Origin: Parabacteroides distasonis
GTDB lineage: Bacteria; Bacteroidota; Bacteroidia; Bacteroidales; Tannerellaceae
DNA length: 46,071 bases
Assembly (NCBI RefSeq): GCF_004793765.1
Contig: NZ_SRYM01000030.1
Location: 1-46,071 of the forward strand
Direction of reading: 5' to 3'
Program-made: the position numbers and the translations under genes
The notes under the pieces: generated by a model
Told to the model about the DNA's origin: nothing
The model's database searches: none
The model's input: the letters and a program-made list of their open reading frames with translations, nothing else
Shown here: positions 38,092-46,071 of the stretch, in pieces
How positions within the stretch are numbered: position 1 is the first letter of the stretch
Layout of the letters: the number at the start of each line of letters is the position of its first letter

Positions 38092-38859
38092 TTAAAAAAC
38101 TCTTGTTCCTTTTCCTTGGTGAATCTCCGAGGCTTGCGTAATGATCACTTGCTTCACCCCGGCGTCTATCGCTTGGTAAGCGTTTTCCAGCTTCGGGATC
38201 ATGCCCCCTTGAATAATTCCTTGTTCCACATATTCCCTAAACGCTATACGATCGATTTCCGGAATCACGCTCTCGTCATCCTTCTCGTCCCGCAAAACCC
38301 CTTTCTTCTCGAAACAGAACACCAATGTCACCTCAAAATGTTTCGCCAACGCTTTAGCGGCTTCTCCTGCTATCGTATCAGCGTTCGTATTCAACATATG
38401 ACCTTGCTTATCATGAGTAAGAGGAGCCAGTACCGGCACGATACCTTGATGGATAAGAGAGGCTAGCAAATCGGCGTTCACCTCTTTCACGTCGCCTACG
38501 AAACCATAATCCACCTCTGCCACGGGACGTTTGTCGGAGCGCATCAAATTCATATCCGCCCCGGTCAAGCCTAAAGCGTTTACACCCAACGCTTGCAAGC
38601 CCGCTACGATGTTTTTGTTCACCAAGCCTCCATAGACCATTGTCACGACCTTCAAGGTCTCGGCATCCGTAATACGACGACCGTTCACCATTTTACTCTC
38701 GATCCCTAATTGGGCGGCAAGCTTTGTAGCCGAGCGTCCTCCCCCATGAACCAAGACCTTATATCCCTCGATTGCAGCGAAATCATTTAACAATTGACGA
38801 AGCGTTTCTTCTTCCTCAACGATCTTCCCTCCTACCTTTATCAAGATTAGTTTTTCCAT
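38092..38859 (-). CDS. argB: Acetylglutamate kinase family enzyme (arginine synthesis)
   Basis: The enzyme phosphorylates N-acylglutamate in arginine synthesis. The 255-residue amino-acid kinase has 'LIKVGGKIVEEE' and 'LVHGGGRSATKLAAQLGIESKMVNGRRITD' at the N-terminus, 'NADTIAGEAAKAL' for nucleotide binding, and 'GGMIPKLENAYQAIDAGVKQVII' near the end. All are ArgB hallmarks. Work on Bacteroides fragilis showed that its arginine pathway uses succinylated intermediates, so the true substrate here may be N-succinylglutamate. It stands alone on the minus strand; no other arg genes are in the window. Confidence 0.93.
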   Translation of the reverse strand: MEKLILIKVGGKIVEEEETLRQLLNDFAAIEGYKVLVHGGGRSATKLAAQLGIESKMVNGRRITDAETLKVVTMVYGGLVNKNIVAGLQALGVNALGLTGADMNLMRSDKRPVAEVDYGFVGDVKEVNADLLASLIHQGIVPVLAPLTHDKQGHMLNTNADTIAGEAAKALAKHFEVTLVFCFEKKGVLRDEKDDESVIPEIDRIAFREYVEQGIIQGGMIPKLENAYQAIDAGVKQVIITQASEIHQGKGTRVF

Positions 38860-38944
38860 TTCCTATACATTATTATATTATAAACGAATCCTTCCAACAT
38901 TCCACGCCTCCTTTCCGATAAGCAAACGCAAGGGTGTCCGGATA

Positions 38945-38980
38945 ACAAAAAAGCGACCGTATATATTTCTATACGGCCGC
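38945..38980 (-). terminator. Terminator after tRNA-Gly
   Basis: On the minus strand an 11-bp stem (right arm tatacggccgc 38970-38980, left arm gcgaccgtata 38953-38963) is followed by six thymines, 16 bases after the tRNA 3' end. Confidence 0.85.
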
Positions 38981-38996
38981 CTGATTATCAAGATAG

Positions 38997-39069
38997 AGCG
39001 GTAGGCGAGGCTCGAACTCGTGACCCTCAGCTTGGGAAGCTGATGCTCTACCAACTGAGCTACTACCGC
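38997..39069 (-). tRNA. tRNA-Gly, anticodon CCC
   Basis: The 73-base minus-strand sequence folds as a cloverleaf. The acceptor stem is GCGGTAG with CTACCGC, the D arm includes AGCTCAGTTGGTAGAGC, and the anticodon arm TCAGC-TTCCCAA-GCTGA has loop anticodon CCC. The T arm contains the invariant GTTCGAG. No CCA is encoded and the discriminator base is T. It has its own promoter and terminator and is a single gene. Confidence 0.97.
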
Positions 39070-39079
39070 ATTGCGGACG

Positions 39080-39109
39080 CAAATATAGCTATTATTTTTC
39101 TCTAAGCAA
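39080..39109 (-). promoter_or_regulatory. Promoter of tRNA-Gly
   Basis: On the minus strand TTG (39107-39109), a 19-base spacer and TATATTTG (39080-39087) match the Bacteroidetes promoter consensus, with the -7 box about 10 bases before the mature tRNA 5' end. Confidence 0.75.
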
Positions 39110-39334
39110 GGTTTTCGAAAGAAAAATTAAGGTAATCGTACCCAAATTGTCATTTTGACACTTTGTAATCTAAACACCCGGAGAATCGATTATTTCGAGA
39201 CAAGGTAGGGCTTGCTTCCAAATCCGAGAATATTTTTCCACAACAACCTATCAGACAGAACACTAAGTATTTTCGCCAATTTATTCTAGCAAAGGATCTC
39301 CTCTCTTGCTGGTCAAAAACAGACAAACAAGAGA

Positions 39335-39473
39335 CTTTTCATCCGAATACAATAGGCTTTTCACCCGAATACATGCGGGTTTTCGGTCGAAAACAATAAG
39401 AATCATAGTCGAAAACAACTTGCAACGCCATCATAAACACCTTACTATTGGATCATAAACACCTTGCAATGCC
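39335..39473. repeat. Four consecutive word pairs in the tRNA / DUF4105-gene intergenic region
   Basis: Within the 653-base gap 39070-39722, which has no credible gene, four different words each occur twice. They are cttttcAyCCGAATACA (39335-39351, 39357-39373), GTCGAAAACAA (39386-39396, 39408-39418), TTGCAAyGCC (39420-39429, 39464-39473) and ATCATAAACACCTT (39430-39443, 39452-39465). The last two pairs are nested. The function is unknown. The remainder (39110-39334 and 39474-39690) shows nothing else. Confidence 0.65.
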
Positions 39474-39693
39474 TATTCATACATCCGAAAAACGGCAAAA
39501 TACGCTATTTCCGCCTTCCCTTTCTCTCTATTTTAGCTTTCCCACAAAAAGCATCTGCCATCAAAAAGCCTTTATTCCAGTCAAAACAATAGAAAAAAAG
39601 GATTTTAGGTGACATCAAGGATCGGAAGACTTACATTTTGGCTCAGTTGCCCTAGGCCTATTCCAACTTTTATCTTTATAGAAAAGAAATGAT

Positions 39694-39701
39694 TACCTTT
39701 G
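39694..39701 (+). promoter_or_regulatory. -7 element of the DUF4105 gene
   Basis: TACCTTTG matches TAnnTTTG exactly. Transcription would start near 39708, which rules out the TTG at 39699 as a start codon and supports the ATG at 39723. No clear -33 box is seen. Confidence 0.45.
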
Positions 39702-39722
39702 CGGCAAATAATCAAGAAGAAG

Positions 39723-40910
39723 ATGAAAAAGATATTATTTCTATTCCTGCTGGGGATTCTTTCCCTATCGGCGATGGCGCAACCCAAACTGAGCGAGGAA
39801 GCCCGTATCAGTCTGATGACCAGCGCACCGTACGACGAGGAAGTATTCACCGTGTACGGGCATGCCGCTCTACGCATACACGATCCCAAGCAGAATATCG
39901 ATTATATATTCAATTATGGTATATTTGATTTCTCCAAGCCTAATTTTATCTACCGATTCGCTAAAGGAGAGACGGATTATAAACTGGGAGTGGCTGATTT
40001 CCAAGACTACGTGATCGAGTACCAAATGCGGGGCAGCGATATCACGGAGCAAGTATTGAACCTCACCCAAGAAGAGAAAGAGCACATATGGGATGCCCTG
40101 CTTATTAATTACAGGCCGGAGAACAGGGTATATCGTTATAACTTCTTCTTCGATAATTGCGCTACCCGCCCTGCCGCGATCTTGGAAAAGGAGATCAACG
40201 GGAACGTCGATTATCAGTATCCCTTTCAATCCCAGACCTTCCGGGATCTTATTAATTATTGTACCCGAAACCATCCGTGGCTCACATTCGGATGCGACCT
40301 AGCGCTAGGCAGCCCTACCGACCGGAAGGCCACCCAGCACGAGATGCTCTTCCTCCCCCCTTATCTAAAAGAAGCGTCCGCTAAAGCCACCATCACGGGC
40401 CCGGACGGGACAATCCGCCCATTGGTGAGCGAGACCCACGTGATCGGAGCCGGGGAAGCCGACGAGCCGGAAAAAGACATCTGGGATTTATTCACTCCTT
40501 TAGTCTGCGCTTGGCTCCTGTTCGGAATCGTTTTAGGGCTTACTTGGACCGAATGGCGCAAAAAAAAATACTTCCTATGGGTGGATTGTGTCCTTTTCTC
40601 GGTAGCCGGAGCCGGAGGTGTCATCCTCTTCTTTCTTAGCTTCATATCCGTCCATCCCTGCACGTGGCCGAACTGGTCTTTGGTATGGTTACAGCCGCTC
40701 GATTTGATCGCTGTTATTTTGTTTTGCGTAAAAAAGCTGAAGAAGGCTGCATATTACTATCATTTTATTAACTTTGCGGCGCTTACGCTGATGTTACTGG
40801 GATGGCATTTCATTCCGCAACATCTAAACAGTGCCTTTATTCCGCTTGTAGCCTCGATTTGGGTTCGTTCGGGTTGGGGTGTTTACAGAAATATATGGAG
40901 AATCGGATGA
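39723..40910 (+). CDS. DUF4105 family membrane protein, probable permuted NlpC/P60-like fold
   Basis: From ATG 39723 the protein is 395 residues. A signal peptide (cleavage after 'LSAMAQ') is followed by a periplasmic DUF4105 domain (about 21-230). A C-terminal part has about four or five hydrophobic helices (from near residue 257). The domain holds 'YGHAALRI' (His47) and 'FFFDNCATRP' (Cys146), an order of histidine before cysteine expected of circularly permuted papain/NlpC-P60-like enzymes. Hydrolase or acyltransferase activity is inferred from these two residues only. Its stop overlaps the start of the next gene (ATGA), so the two are probably translated together. Confidence 0.82.
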   Translation: MKKILFLFLLGILSLSAMAQPKLSEEARISLMTSAPYDEEVFTVYGHAALRIHDPKQNIDYIFNYGIFDFSKPNFIYRFAKGETDYKLGVADFQDYVIEYQMRGSDITEQVLNLTQEEKEHIWDALLINYRPENRVYRYNFFFDNCATRPAAILEKEINGNVDYQYPFQSQTFRDLINYCTRNHPWLTFGCDLALGSPTDRKATQHEMLFLPPYLKEASAKATITGPDGTIRPLVSETHVIGAGEADEPEKDIWDLFTPLVCAWLLFGIVLGLTWTEWRKKKYFLWVDCVLFSVAGAGGVILFFLSFISVHPCTWPNWSLVWLQPLDLIAVILFCVKKLKKAAYYYHFINFAALTLMLLGWHFIPQHLNSAFIPLVASIWVRSGWGVYRNIWRIG

Positions 40911-42493
40911 GAAAAATTATAACGTCACTTATCGCTATCCTCGTGGTAACAAACCTCGAGGCGCAGCAACGTACCCCCAAATTGGTGGTATGTATTACTG
41001 TGGATCAGCTAAGGGGCGACTATATAGAATACTTTTATAATACATTTGGCGAACGGGGCTTCAAGCGTTTGATGAACGAAGGGTTGGTGTATAACAATAT
41101 CCGCTTCGAGTTCTCGGACATAGACCAAGCCAGCGCGTTCGCTACTCTTTTTACCGGAAGCAACCCTTGCTTCAGCGGTATCGCCGGAGATAAGACGTTT
41201 GATTTCGAGAAAGAGAAAGAGGCCTCGATCTTAAACGATCCCGAATATCTGGGTAACTACACGAAAGAGAATTATTCGCCCAAGAATTTATTCAGTTCCA
41301 CGATCGGCGACGAATTGAAAATCGCCTCTCAAGGAAGAAGCGACGTATATTCCATCGCCCCGGATGCCGAGGGCGCCATCCTTTCCGCCGGACATGCGGC
41401 GAACGGAGCTTTCTGGATGGATAACACCAACGGGAAATGGGCTACCACGACGTACTACAAGGGAATCCCTTGGTACGTAGACCGCTATAATAACGGCCCG
41501 GAATCCTTGGCGTCACGCTTAGAAACCATGGTATGGACTCCTACCCTTCCGATGGAGAAATACGATGCCTTTCCTTACGTATTGGATGATCTTCCTTTCC
41601 GCTATACGTTCAGCGAGAAGTTCGCGAACTGCTATCCGAACCTGAAGACCTCGCCGTTTATCAATAAGGAGATCAATCGCTTGGCCCTCCAGTTCCTAGA
41701 GTACGGAGGGTTTGGTACACGCAGTTGCCCGGATATGTTGTCTATCACGTACTATGCGGGCAATTACCGGGGTACGATGAGCAAGGAATACACCCGGGAG
41801 ATTCAAGATACGTATTACCAACTCGATCAAGATATCGAGAAGCTACTGGATGCGATCGACAAGAAAGTGGGCTTGGCCAATACATTGGTAGTCTTTACAG
41901 GTTCCGGTTATTATAAAAGCGAGGAGTCTTATCCGGACGGCTTGATGGTGAACGGTGGCGAGTTCCACCCGAAACGTTGTCTGGCCCTGCTTAATATGTA
42001 CTTGATGGCCATTTACGGCCAACATACCAGTTGGGTACAAGGATACTACGACAACCAGATCTACTTGAACCGCAAGGCGATAGAAGACGCCAAGCTGGAT
42101 CTGACAACTTTACAAAACAAGGCCGCCGAATTCATACAGGAATTTAGTGGCATACAACTCGTCACCACAGGTAGAAGCTTGCTTATGGGCGACTGGAACG
42201 AGGGAACCGCCCAATTCCGTCAAGGTACGCACCATCTGAGACGGGGCGATCTGATCATCGAGTTGCAACCCGGTTGGAAAGTGAACCTCGACAATCCGAA
42301 AGAAAAAGTCAAGATTATACGCAATAATGCTGTTATCACCCCGCTGGTATTTATGGGCAACGGGTTGAAACCCCAACATATCTACCGCGAAGTCAAGGCC
42401 ACTGAGGTAGCCCCCACGGTAACCCATGTGCTAAGAATCAGGCCACCAAACGCTACTCAAAGCTTGCCGCTCTGGGAGCTGACAACCAAATAA
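40907..42493 (+). CDS. Alkaline-phosphatase-superfamily protein lacking the catalytic residues (pseudoenzyme)
   Basis: The 528-residue protein starts at ATG 40907 (MRKIITSLIAI), which has a ggag ribosome-binding site and overlaps the previous stop. A signal peptide ends near 'LEAQ'. The fold of PafA-like phosphatases is recognisable: 'VVCITVDQLRGDY' (Asp33 present), 'LFTGSNP', 'YYQLDQDIEKLLDAIDKKVGLANTLVVFTG', and 'TPLVFMGNGLK...EVAPTVTHVLRI'. The active site does not survive. The usual T-x-x-G-H-A is QASAFA, D-Y-x-G-H is YYAGN, T-A-D-H-G is TGSGY, and the late H-V-P-L is VITPL. It is therefore probably a structural or binding protein. Alignment was by eye. Confidence 0.85.
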   Translation: MRKIITSLIAILVVTNLEAQQRTPKLVVCITVDQLRGDYIEYFYNTFGERGFKRLMNEGLVYNNIRFEFSDIDQASAFATLFTGSNPCFSGIAGDKTFDFEKEKEASILNDPEYLGNYTKENYSPKNLFSSTIGDELKIASQGRSDVYSIAPDAEGAILSAGHAANGAFWMDNTNGKWATTTYYKGIPWYVDRYNNGPESLASRLETMVWTPTLPMEKYDAFPYVLDDLPFRYTFSEKFANCYPNLKTSPFINKEINRLALQFLEYGGFGTRSCPDMLSITYYAGNYRGTMSKEYTREIQDTYYQLDQDIEKLLDAIDKKVGLANTLVVFTGSGYYKSEESYPDGLMVNGGEFHPKRCLALLNMYLMAIYGQHTSWVQGYYDNQIYLNRKAIEDAKLDLTTLQNKAAEFIQEFSGIQLVTTGRSLLMGDWNEGTAQFRQGTHHLRRGDLIIELQPGWKVNLDNPKEKVKIIRNNAVITPLVFMGNGLKPQHIYREVKATEVAPTVTHVLRIRPPNATQSLPLWELTTK

Positions 42494-42627
42494 TAGAGAA
42501 TTGATCATTAAAAGTTGATAATTATCAAGGGTTGTGTGGCTCTTCCTTTATTTATTATTATCTAATTATTCAAACAACAAAGTAATAACAGACGATAGTT
42601 GCTCAACTATCCATTAACATAAGAATC

Positions 42628-45600
42628 ATGGGATTTAATGAGTTTATGACGAAGCTGTTCGGCAATAAGTCGCAGCGTGACCTTAAAGAAATCACACCTT
42701 ACGTAGATAAGGTAAAGGCCGTATATCCGTCAATCAAGGCACTCTCGAACGACGAGTTGCGTGCGAAAACAGATGAGATCAAACAGCGTATCCAAGACTA
42801 CGTAGCCGAAGAGAAAGCCCAAGTGGAAGAGCTTCGTAAAGGCATCGAGGATAAGGAACTGGAAGAACGTGAGGCGATCTGGGCCGAGGTAGATAAAATT
42901 GAGAAAGCTATCACGGACAAGATGGAAGTGGTACTGGAGCAATCCTTACCCGAGGTATTCGCCATCATGAAAGATACGGCCCGCCGTTTCGCCGAGAATG
43001 AGGAAGTGGTAGTTACCGCTAACCAATTCGACCGGGATCTGGCCGCTCGTTTCGACTTTGTACGCATCGAGGACGATAAGGCGATTTACGCCAATCACTG
43101 GAAAGCCGGGGGAAACGAGATCACTTGGGATATGGTCCATTACGACGTTCAGCTATTCGGTGGCGTCGTTCTTCATAAAGGTAAGATCGCTGAGATGGCG
43201 ACCGGTGAAGGTAAGACCTTGGTGGCTACCCTTCCGGTATTCTTGAACGCTTTGACACGTAACGGCGTACACGTGGTAACCGTGAATGATTACTTGTCAA
43301 AACGTGACTCCGAATGGATGGGCCCGCTTTATATGTTCCACGGACTTTCCGTAGACTGTATCGACAAACACCAGCCGAATTCCGAGGCTCGCCGTAAGGC
43401 TTACGAGGCGGATATCACGTTCGGTACGAACAACGAGTTCGGCTTCGACTACTTGCGAGACAATATGGCGATCAGCCCGAAAGACTTGGTACAACGCAAA
43501 CACAACTATGCCATCGTCGATGAGGTGGACTCCGTATTGATCGATGACGCTCGTACGCCGTTGATCATCTCCGGACCGATCCCTCGCGGAGAGGAACAAT
43601 TATTCGAGCAGTTCCGCCCGAACGTGGAGGTTGTCGTGAATGCGCAGCGTAACCTTTGCTCACAATTGCTGATCGAGGCCAAGAAGAAAATGACTAGCAG
43701 CGACCCGAAAGAGGTAGAGGAAGGTACCATCCAATTGTATCGCTCTTTCAAGGGATTCCCTCGCAACAAGGCTTTGATCAAGTTCCTAAGCGAGGAGGGC
43801 ATAAAATCACAGATGTTGAAGACTGAGGAATATTTCATGTCCGAGAACATGCGCCATATGCACGAGGCAACCGATGAGCTGTATTTCGTGATCGATGAAA
43901 AGAACAATAGTATCGAATTAACGGATAAAGGTCTCGACTTATTAACCGGCAAGATGGACGACCCGACATTCTTCGTACTTCCCGATATTACTTCCCAATT
44001 ATCCCAATTGGAGAATATGACAGGAACCGAGGAAGAGAAACAGGCCCAAAAGGACGAGATATTGGCGAACTATTCCGTCAAGAGCGAACGTGTACATACC
44101 ATCAACCAGCTGTTGAAGGCATACGCTTTGTTCGAGAAGGATATCCAATACGTAGTTATGGACAACAAGGTCATGATCGTCGACGAGCAGACGGGTCGTA
44201 TCATGGACGGACGCCGTTATTCCGATGGCCTGCACCAAGCGATCGAGGCTAAGGAACGTGTAAAGGTAGAAGCCGCTACACAAACATTCGCCACGATCAC
44301 CTTGCAGAACTACTTCCGTATGTACCATAAGCTGTCCGGTATGACCGGTACGGCGGAGACGGAAGCAGGCGAGTTTTGGGACATCTACAAATTGGACGTA
44401 GTAGTGATCCCGACCAATCGCCCGATCGCCCGTAACGATATGAACGATCGTATCTATAAGACAAAACGTGAAAAATATAATGCCGTCATCGAGGAAGTCG
44501 TACAGCTGACAGAGGCAGGTCGTCCGGTATTGGTGGGTACAACATCCGTAGAGATCTCCGAATTATTGAGTCGCATGCTTACGATGCGTAAGATCCAGCA
44601 CAATGTATTGAACGCTAAGTTGCACCAGAAAGAGGCCGAGATCGTGGCCTTGGCAGGTCTGAAAAGTACGGTTACGATCGCTACCAACATGGCCGGTCGT
44701 GGTACCGATATCAAACTATCTAAAGAAGTTAAGGATGCCGGCGGTTTGGCGATCATCGGTACGGAACGTCACGAGAGCCGTCGTGTAGACCGTCAGTTAC
44801 GTGGTCGTGCCGGACGTCAGGGAGACCCGGGCTCATCCGTATTCTTCGTATCTTTGGAAGACGACTTGATGCGTTTGTTCGCCTCCGAGAAGATCGCCGG
44901 CTTGATGGATAAGCTTGGTTTCAAGGAAGGCGAGGTTCTGGAGCACAATATGTTGAGCAAGTCCGTAGAACGTGCCCAGAAGAAAGTAGAGGAAAACAAC
45001 TTCGGTATCCGTAAACGTCTGTTGGAATACGACGACGTGATGAACTCACAACGTAACGTAATCTACACCCGTCGTCGCCACGCCTTGATGGGAGAGCGTA
45101 TCGGTCTGGACGTATTGAACACGATTTACGATACTTCTACAGCAATCGCCGATCAACATGCCGAGGACTTCGAAGGCTTCAAGTTGGAATTGTTCAAGAC
45201 ATTCGCCATGGAAAGCCCGTTCACGGAAGACGAATTCAAGAGCATGAAACCGGAGCAACTCGTAGAGAAATTGTTCGAGGAGGCATTGAAGACTTATAAA
45301 CGTCGTATGGAACGCATGACGCAAGTCGCTCATCCGGTTATCAAGCAAGTATACGAGAATCAAGGAGCGATGTACGAGAACATCATGATCCCTATCACGG
45401 ACGGCAAGCGCATGTACAATGTATCTTGTAACCTGAAAGAGGCTTACGACACAGAATGTAAGGCTATCGTTAAATCCTTCCAGAAATCAATCGTATTGCA
45501 TATGATTGACGAGGGATGGAAAGAGCATCTACGTGAGATGGACGAGCTGCGCCACTCCGTACAGAACGCTAGCTACGAGAACAAGGATCCATTGTTGATC

Positions 45601-46008
45601 TACAAACTTGAATCTTACAACCTGTTCAAGACGATGGTGGACAACATGAACCGTAAGACAGCCGCCATCTTGATGCGTGGACAGATCCCGGTACGTGAGG
45701 AGCCGACCGAGGAACAACGCCAAGCCATGCAAGCCCGTCAAGCGGCCGTAGCCCAGCAAGCCGCCCAAGCGATCGCCGAGGAAAGAGCCCGTCAACGTAT
45801 CGCCGTACAAGAGGCCGCCCCGGAGAAGCACGAGGATATGAGCCGTTACCGCACGGAGAAAACAGACTTGAGCGGAAACAACTCACAAGCCGAGGCACCT
45901 CAACCGAAGCAAGCTCCGGTTCGTGCCGAGAAACGAGTAGGACGTAATGATCCATGTCCTTGCGGAAGTGGCAAGAAATACAAAAACTGCCACGGACAAG
46001 GTTTATAA
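42628..46008 (+). CDS. secA: Protein translocase ATPase SecA
   Basis: SecA drives preproteins through SecYEG. The 1126-residue protein has the complete motor: Walker A '[14 protein letters not shown]' (near residue 190), Walker B '[17 protein letters not shown]', the preprotein cross-linking region, the second motor domain ('[15 protein letters not shown]', '[11 protein letters not shown]', '[22 protein letters not shown]'), and the C-terminal zinc-binding SEC-C motif '[16 protein letters not shown]'. It is longer than the Escherichia coli protein because of inserts in the N-terminal motor and an extended glutamine/alanine-rich linker (about 1020-1100), usual in Bacteroidetes. The 134-base gap upstream is AT-rich with no clear promoter. 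Confidence 0.98.
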   Translation: MGFNEFMTKLFGNKSQRDLKEITPYVDKVKAVYPSIKALSNDELRAKTDEIKQRIQDYVAEEKAQVEELRKGIEDKELEEREAIWAEVDKIEKAITDKMEVVLEQSLPEVFAIMKDTARRFAENEEVVVTANQFDRDLAARFDFVRIEDDKAIYANHWKAGGNEITWDMVHYDVQLFGGVVLHKGKIAEMATGEGKTLVATLPVFLNALTRNGVHVVTVNDYLSKRDSEWMGPLYMFHGLSVDCIDKHQPNSEARRKAYEADITFGTNNEFGFDYLRDNMAISPKDLVQRKHNYAIVDEVDSVLIDDARTPLIISGPIPRGEEQLFEQFRPNVEVVVNAQRNLCSQLLIEAKKKMTSSDPKEVEEGTIQLYRSFKGFPRNKALIKFLSEEGIKSQMLKTEEYFMSENMRHMHEATDELYFVIDEKNNSIELTDKGLDLLTGKMDDPTFFVLPDITSQLSQLENMTGTEEEKQAQKDEILANYSVKSERVHTINQLLKAYALFEKDIQYVVMDNKVMIVDEQTGRIMDGRRYSDGLHQAIEAKERVKVEAATQTFATITLQNYFRMYHKLSGMTGTAETEAGEFWDIYKLDVVVIPTNRPIARNDMNDRIYKTKREKYNAVIEEVVQLTEAGRPVLVGTTSVEISELLSRMLTMRKIQHNVLNAKLHQKEAEIVALAGLKSTVTIATNMAGRGTDIKLSKEVKDAGGLAIIGTERHESRRVDRQLRGRAGRQGDPGSSVFFVSLEDDLMRLFASEKIAGLMDKLGFKEGEVLEHNMLSKSVERAQKKVEENNFGIRKRLLEYDDVMNSQRNVIYTRRRHALMGERIGLDVLNTIYDTSTAIADQHAEDFEGFKLELFKTFAMESPFTEDEFKSMKPEQLVEKLFEEALKTYKRRMERMTQVAHPVIKQVYENQGAMYENIMIPITDGKRMYNVSCNLKEAYDTECKAIVKSFQKSIVLHMIDEGWKEHLREMDELRHSVQNASYENKDPLLIYKLESYNLFKTMVDNMNRKTAAILMRGQIPVREEPTEEQRQAMQARQAAVAQQAAQAIAEERARQRIAVQEAAPEKHEDMSRYRTEKTDLSGNNSQAEAPQPKQAPVRAEKRVGRNDPCPCGSGKKYKNCHGQGL

Positions 46009-46020
46009 GGAACTAGAAAC

Positions 46021-46068
46021 ATAAAAAGGGGGAGTACGCCGGAATTCCGGCGTACTCCCCCTTTTTAT
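46021..46068 (+). terminator. Terminator of secA, perfect 48-base palindrome
   Basis: Each half of 24 bases is the exact complement of the other, centred on ggaattcc, with A-rich start and T-rich end. It begins 12 bases after the secA stop and can act in both directions. Confidence 0.9.
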
Positions 46069-46071
46069 GTT

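Noticed and set aside
39335-39473. Possible CRISPR array
   Set aside because: Repeats change from pair to pair, spacers are irregular and no cas genes are present.
39699-39722. Upstream TTG start for the DUF4105 protein
   Set aside because: It overlaps a -7 promoter box; the signal peptide begins properly at ATG 39723.

Overview
The window looks like chromosomal DNA of a Bacteroidales gut bacterium, most probably Parabacteroides (close to P. distasonis). The order is well supported: there are three SusC/SusD outer-membrane pairs, lipoproteins with acidic residues after the lipobox cysteine, an RseC-RnfBCDGEA operon, long YidC and SecA proteins, and promoters of the Bacteroidetes TTG-N19-21-TAnnTTTG type. 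The genus is inference from overall protein character, not from a search.

Layout. 1-59: possible end of an IS3-like element. 110-3629 (minus): yidC and pyrG. 4058-12193 (plus): a DUF3078 outer-membrane protein, then rseC, rnfB-C-D-G-E-A and galE closely packed. 12479-14051 (plus): a frameshifted C10 (streptopain-like) protease lipoprotein and a small lipoprotein. 14193-17521 (minus): serC, serA and a DUF1015 protein. 17654-18925 (minus): rarA. 19407-37420: an accessory nutrient-uptake region with two divergent, paralogous SusC/SusD operons, a tyrosine recombinase, a tandem ABC ATPase and a third SusC/SusD operon. 38092-39069 (minus): argB and tRNA-Gly(CCC). 39723-46008 (plus): a DUF4105 protein, an alkaline-phosphatase-fold protein lacking its active site, and secA.

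Most interesting system. The SusC/SusD region looks like a phase-variable module with two invertible promoter segments. Segment 1 (24253-24818) lies between the two divergent operons, is bounded by perfect 17-bp inverted repeats, and holds one strong promoter facing right. The rightward operon would therefore be ON and the leftward one OFF, and inversion would exchange them. Segment 2 (37471-37918) is bounded by perfect 24-bp inverted repeats and holds one strong promoter facing the third SusC. Inversion would point it at no sense-strand gene. The repeats of the two segments share 13 of 17 positions in the same inward orientation, and a tyrosine recombinase with all catalytic residues (29695-30873) lies between them. 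The SusC of the currently promoterless operon carries a frameshift. Inversion itself is inferred and was not observed.

Other points: all catalytic positions I could align in the phosphatase-fold protein before secA are replaced; a DUF1015 protein with an ADGHHR motif shares an operon with serC and serA; a 30-bp-stem palindrome is built from two IS3-like ends; and three gene-free stretches carry short words in repeated copies, with a different word set at each site.
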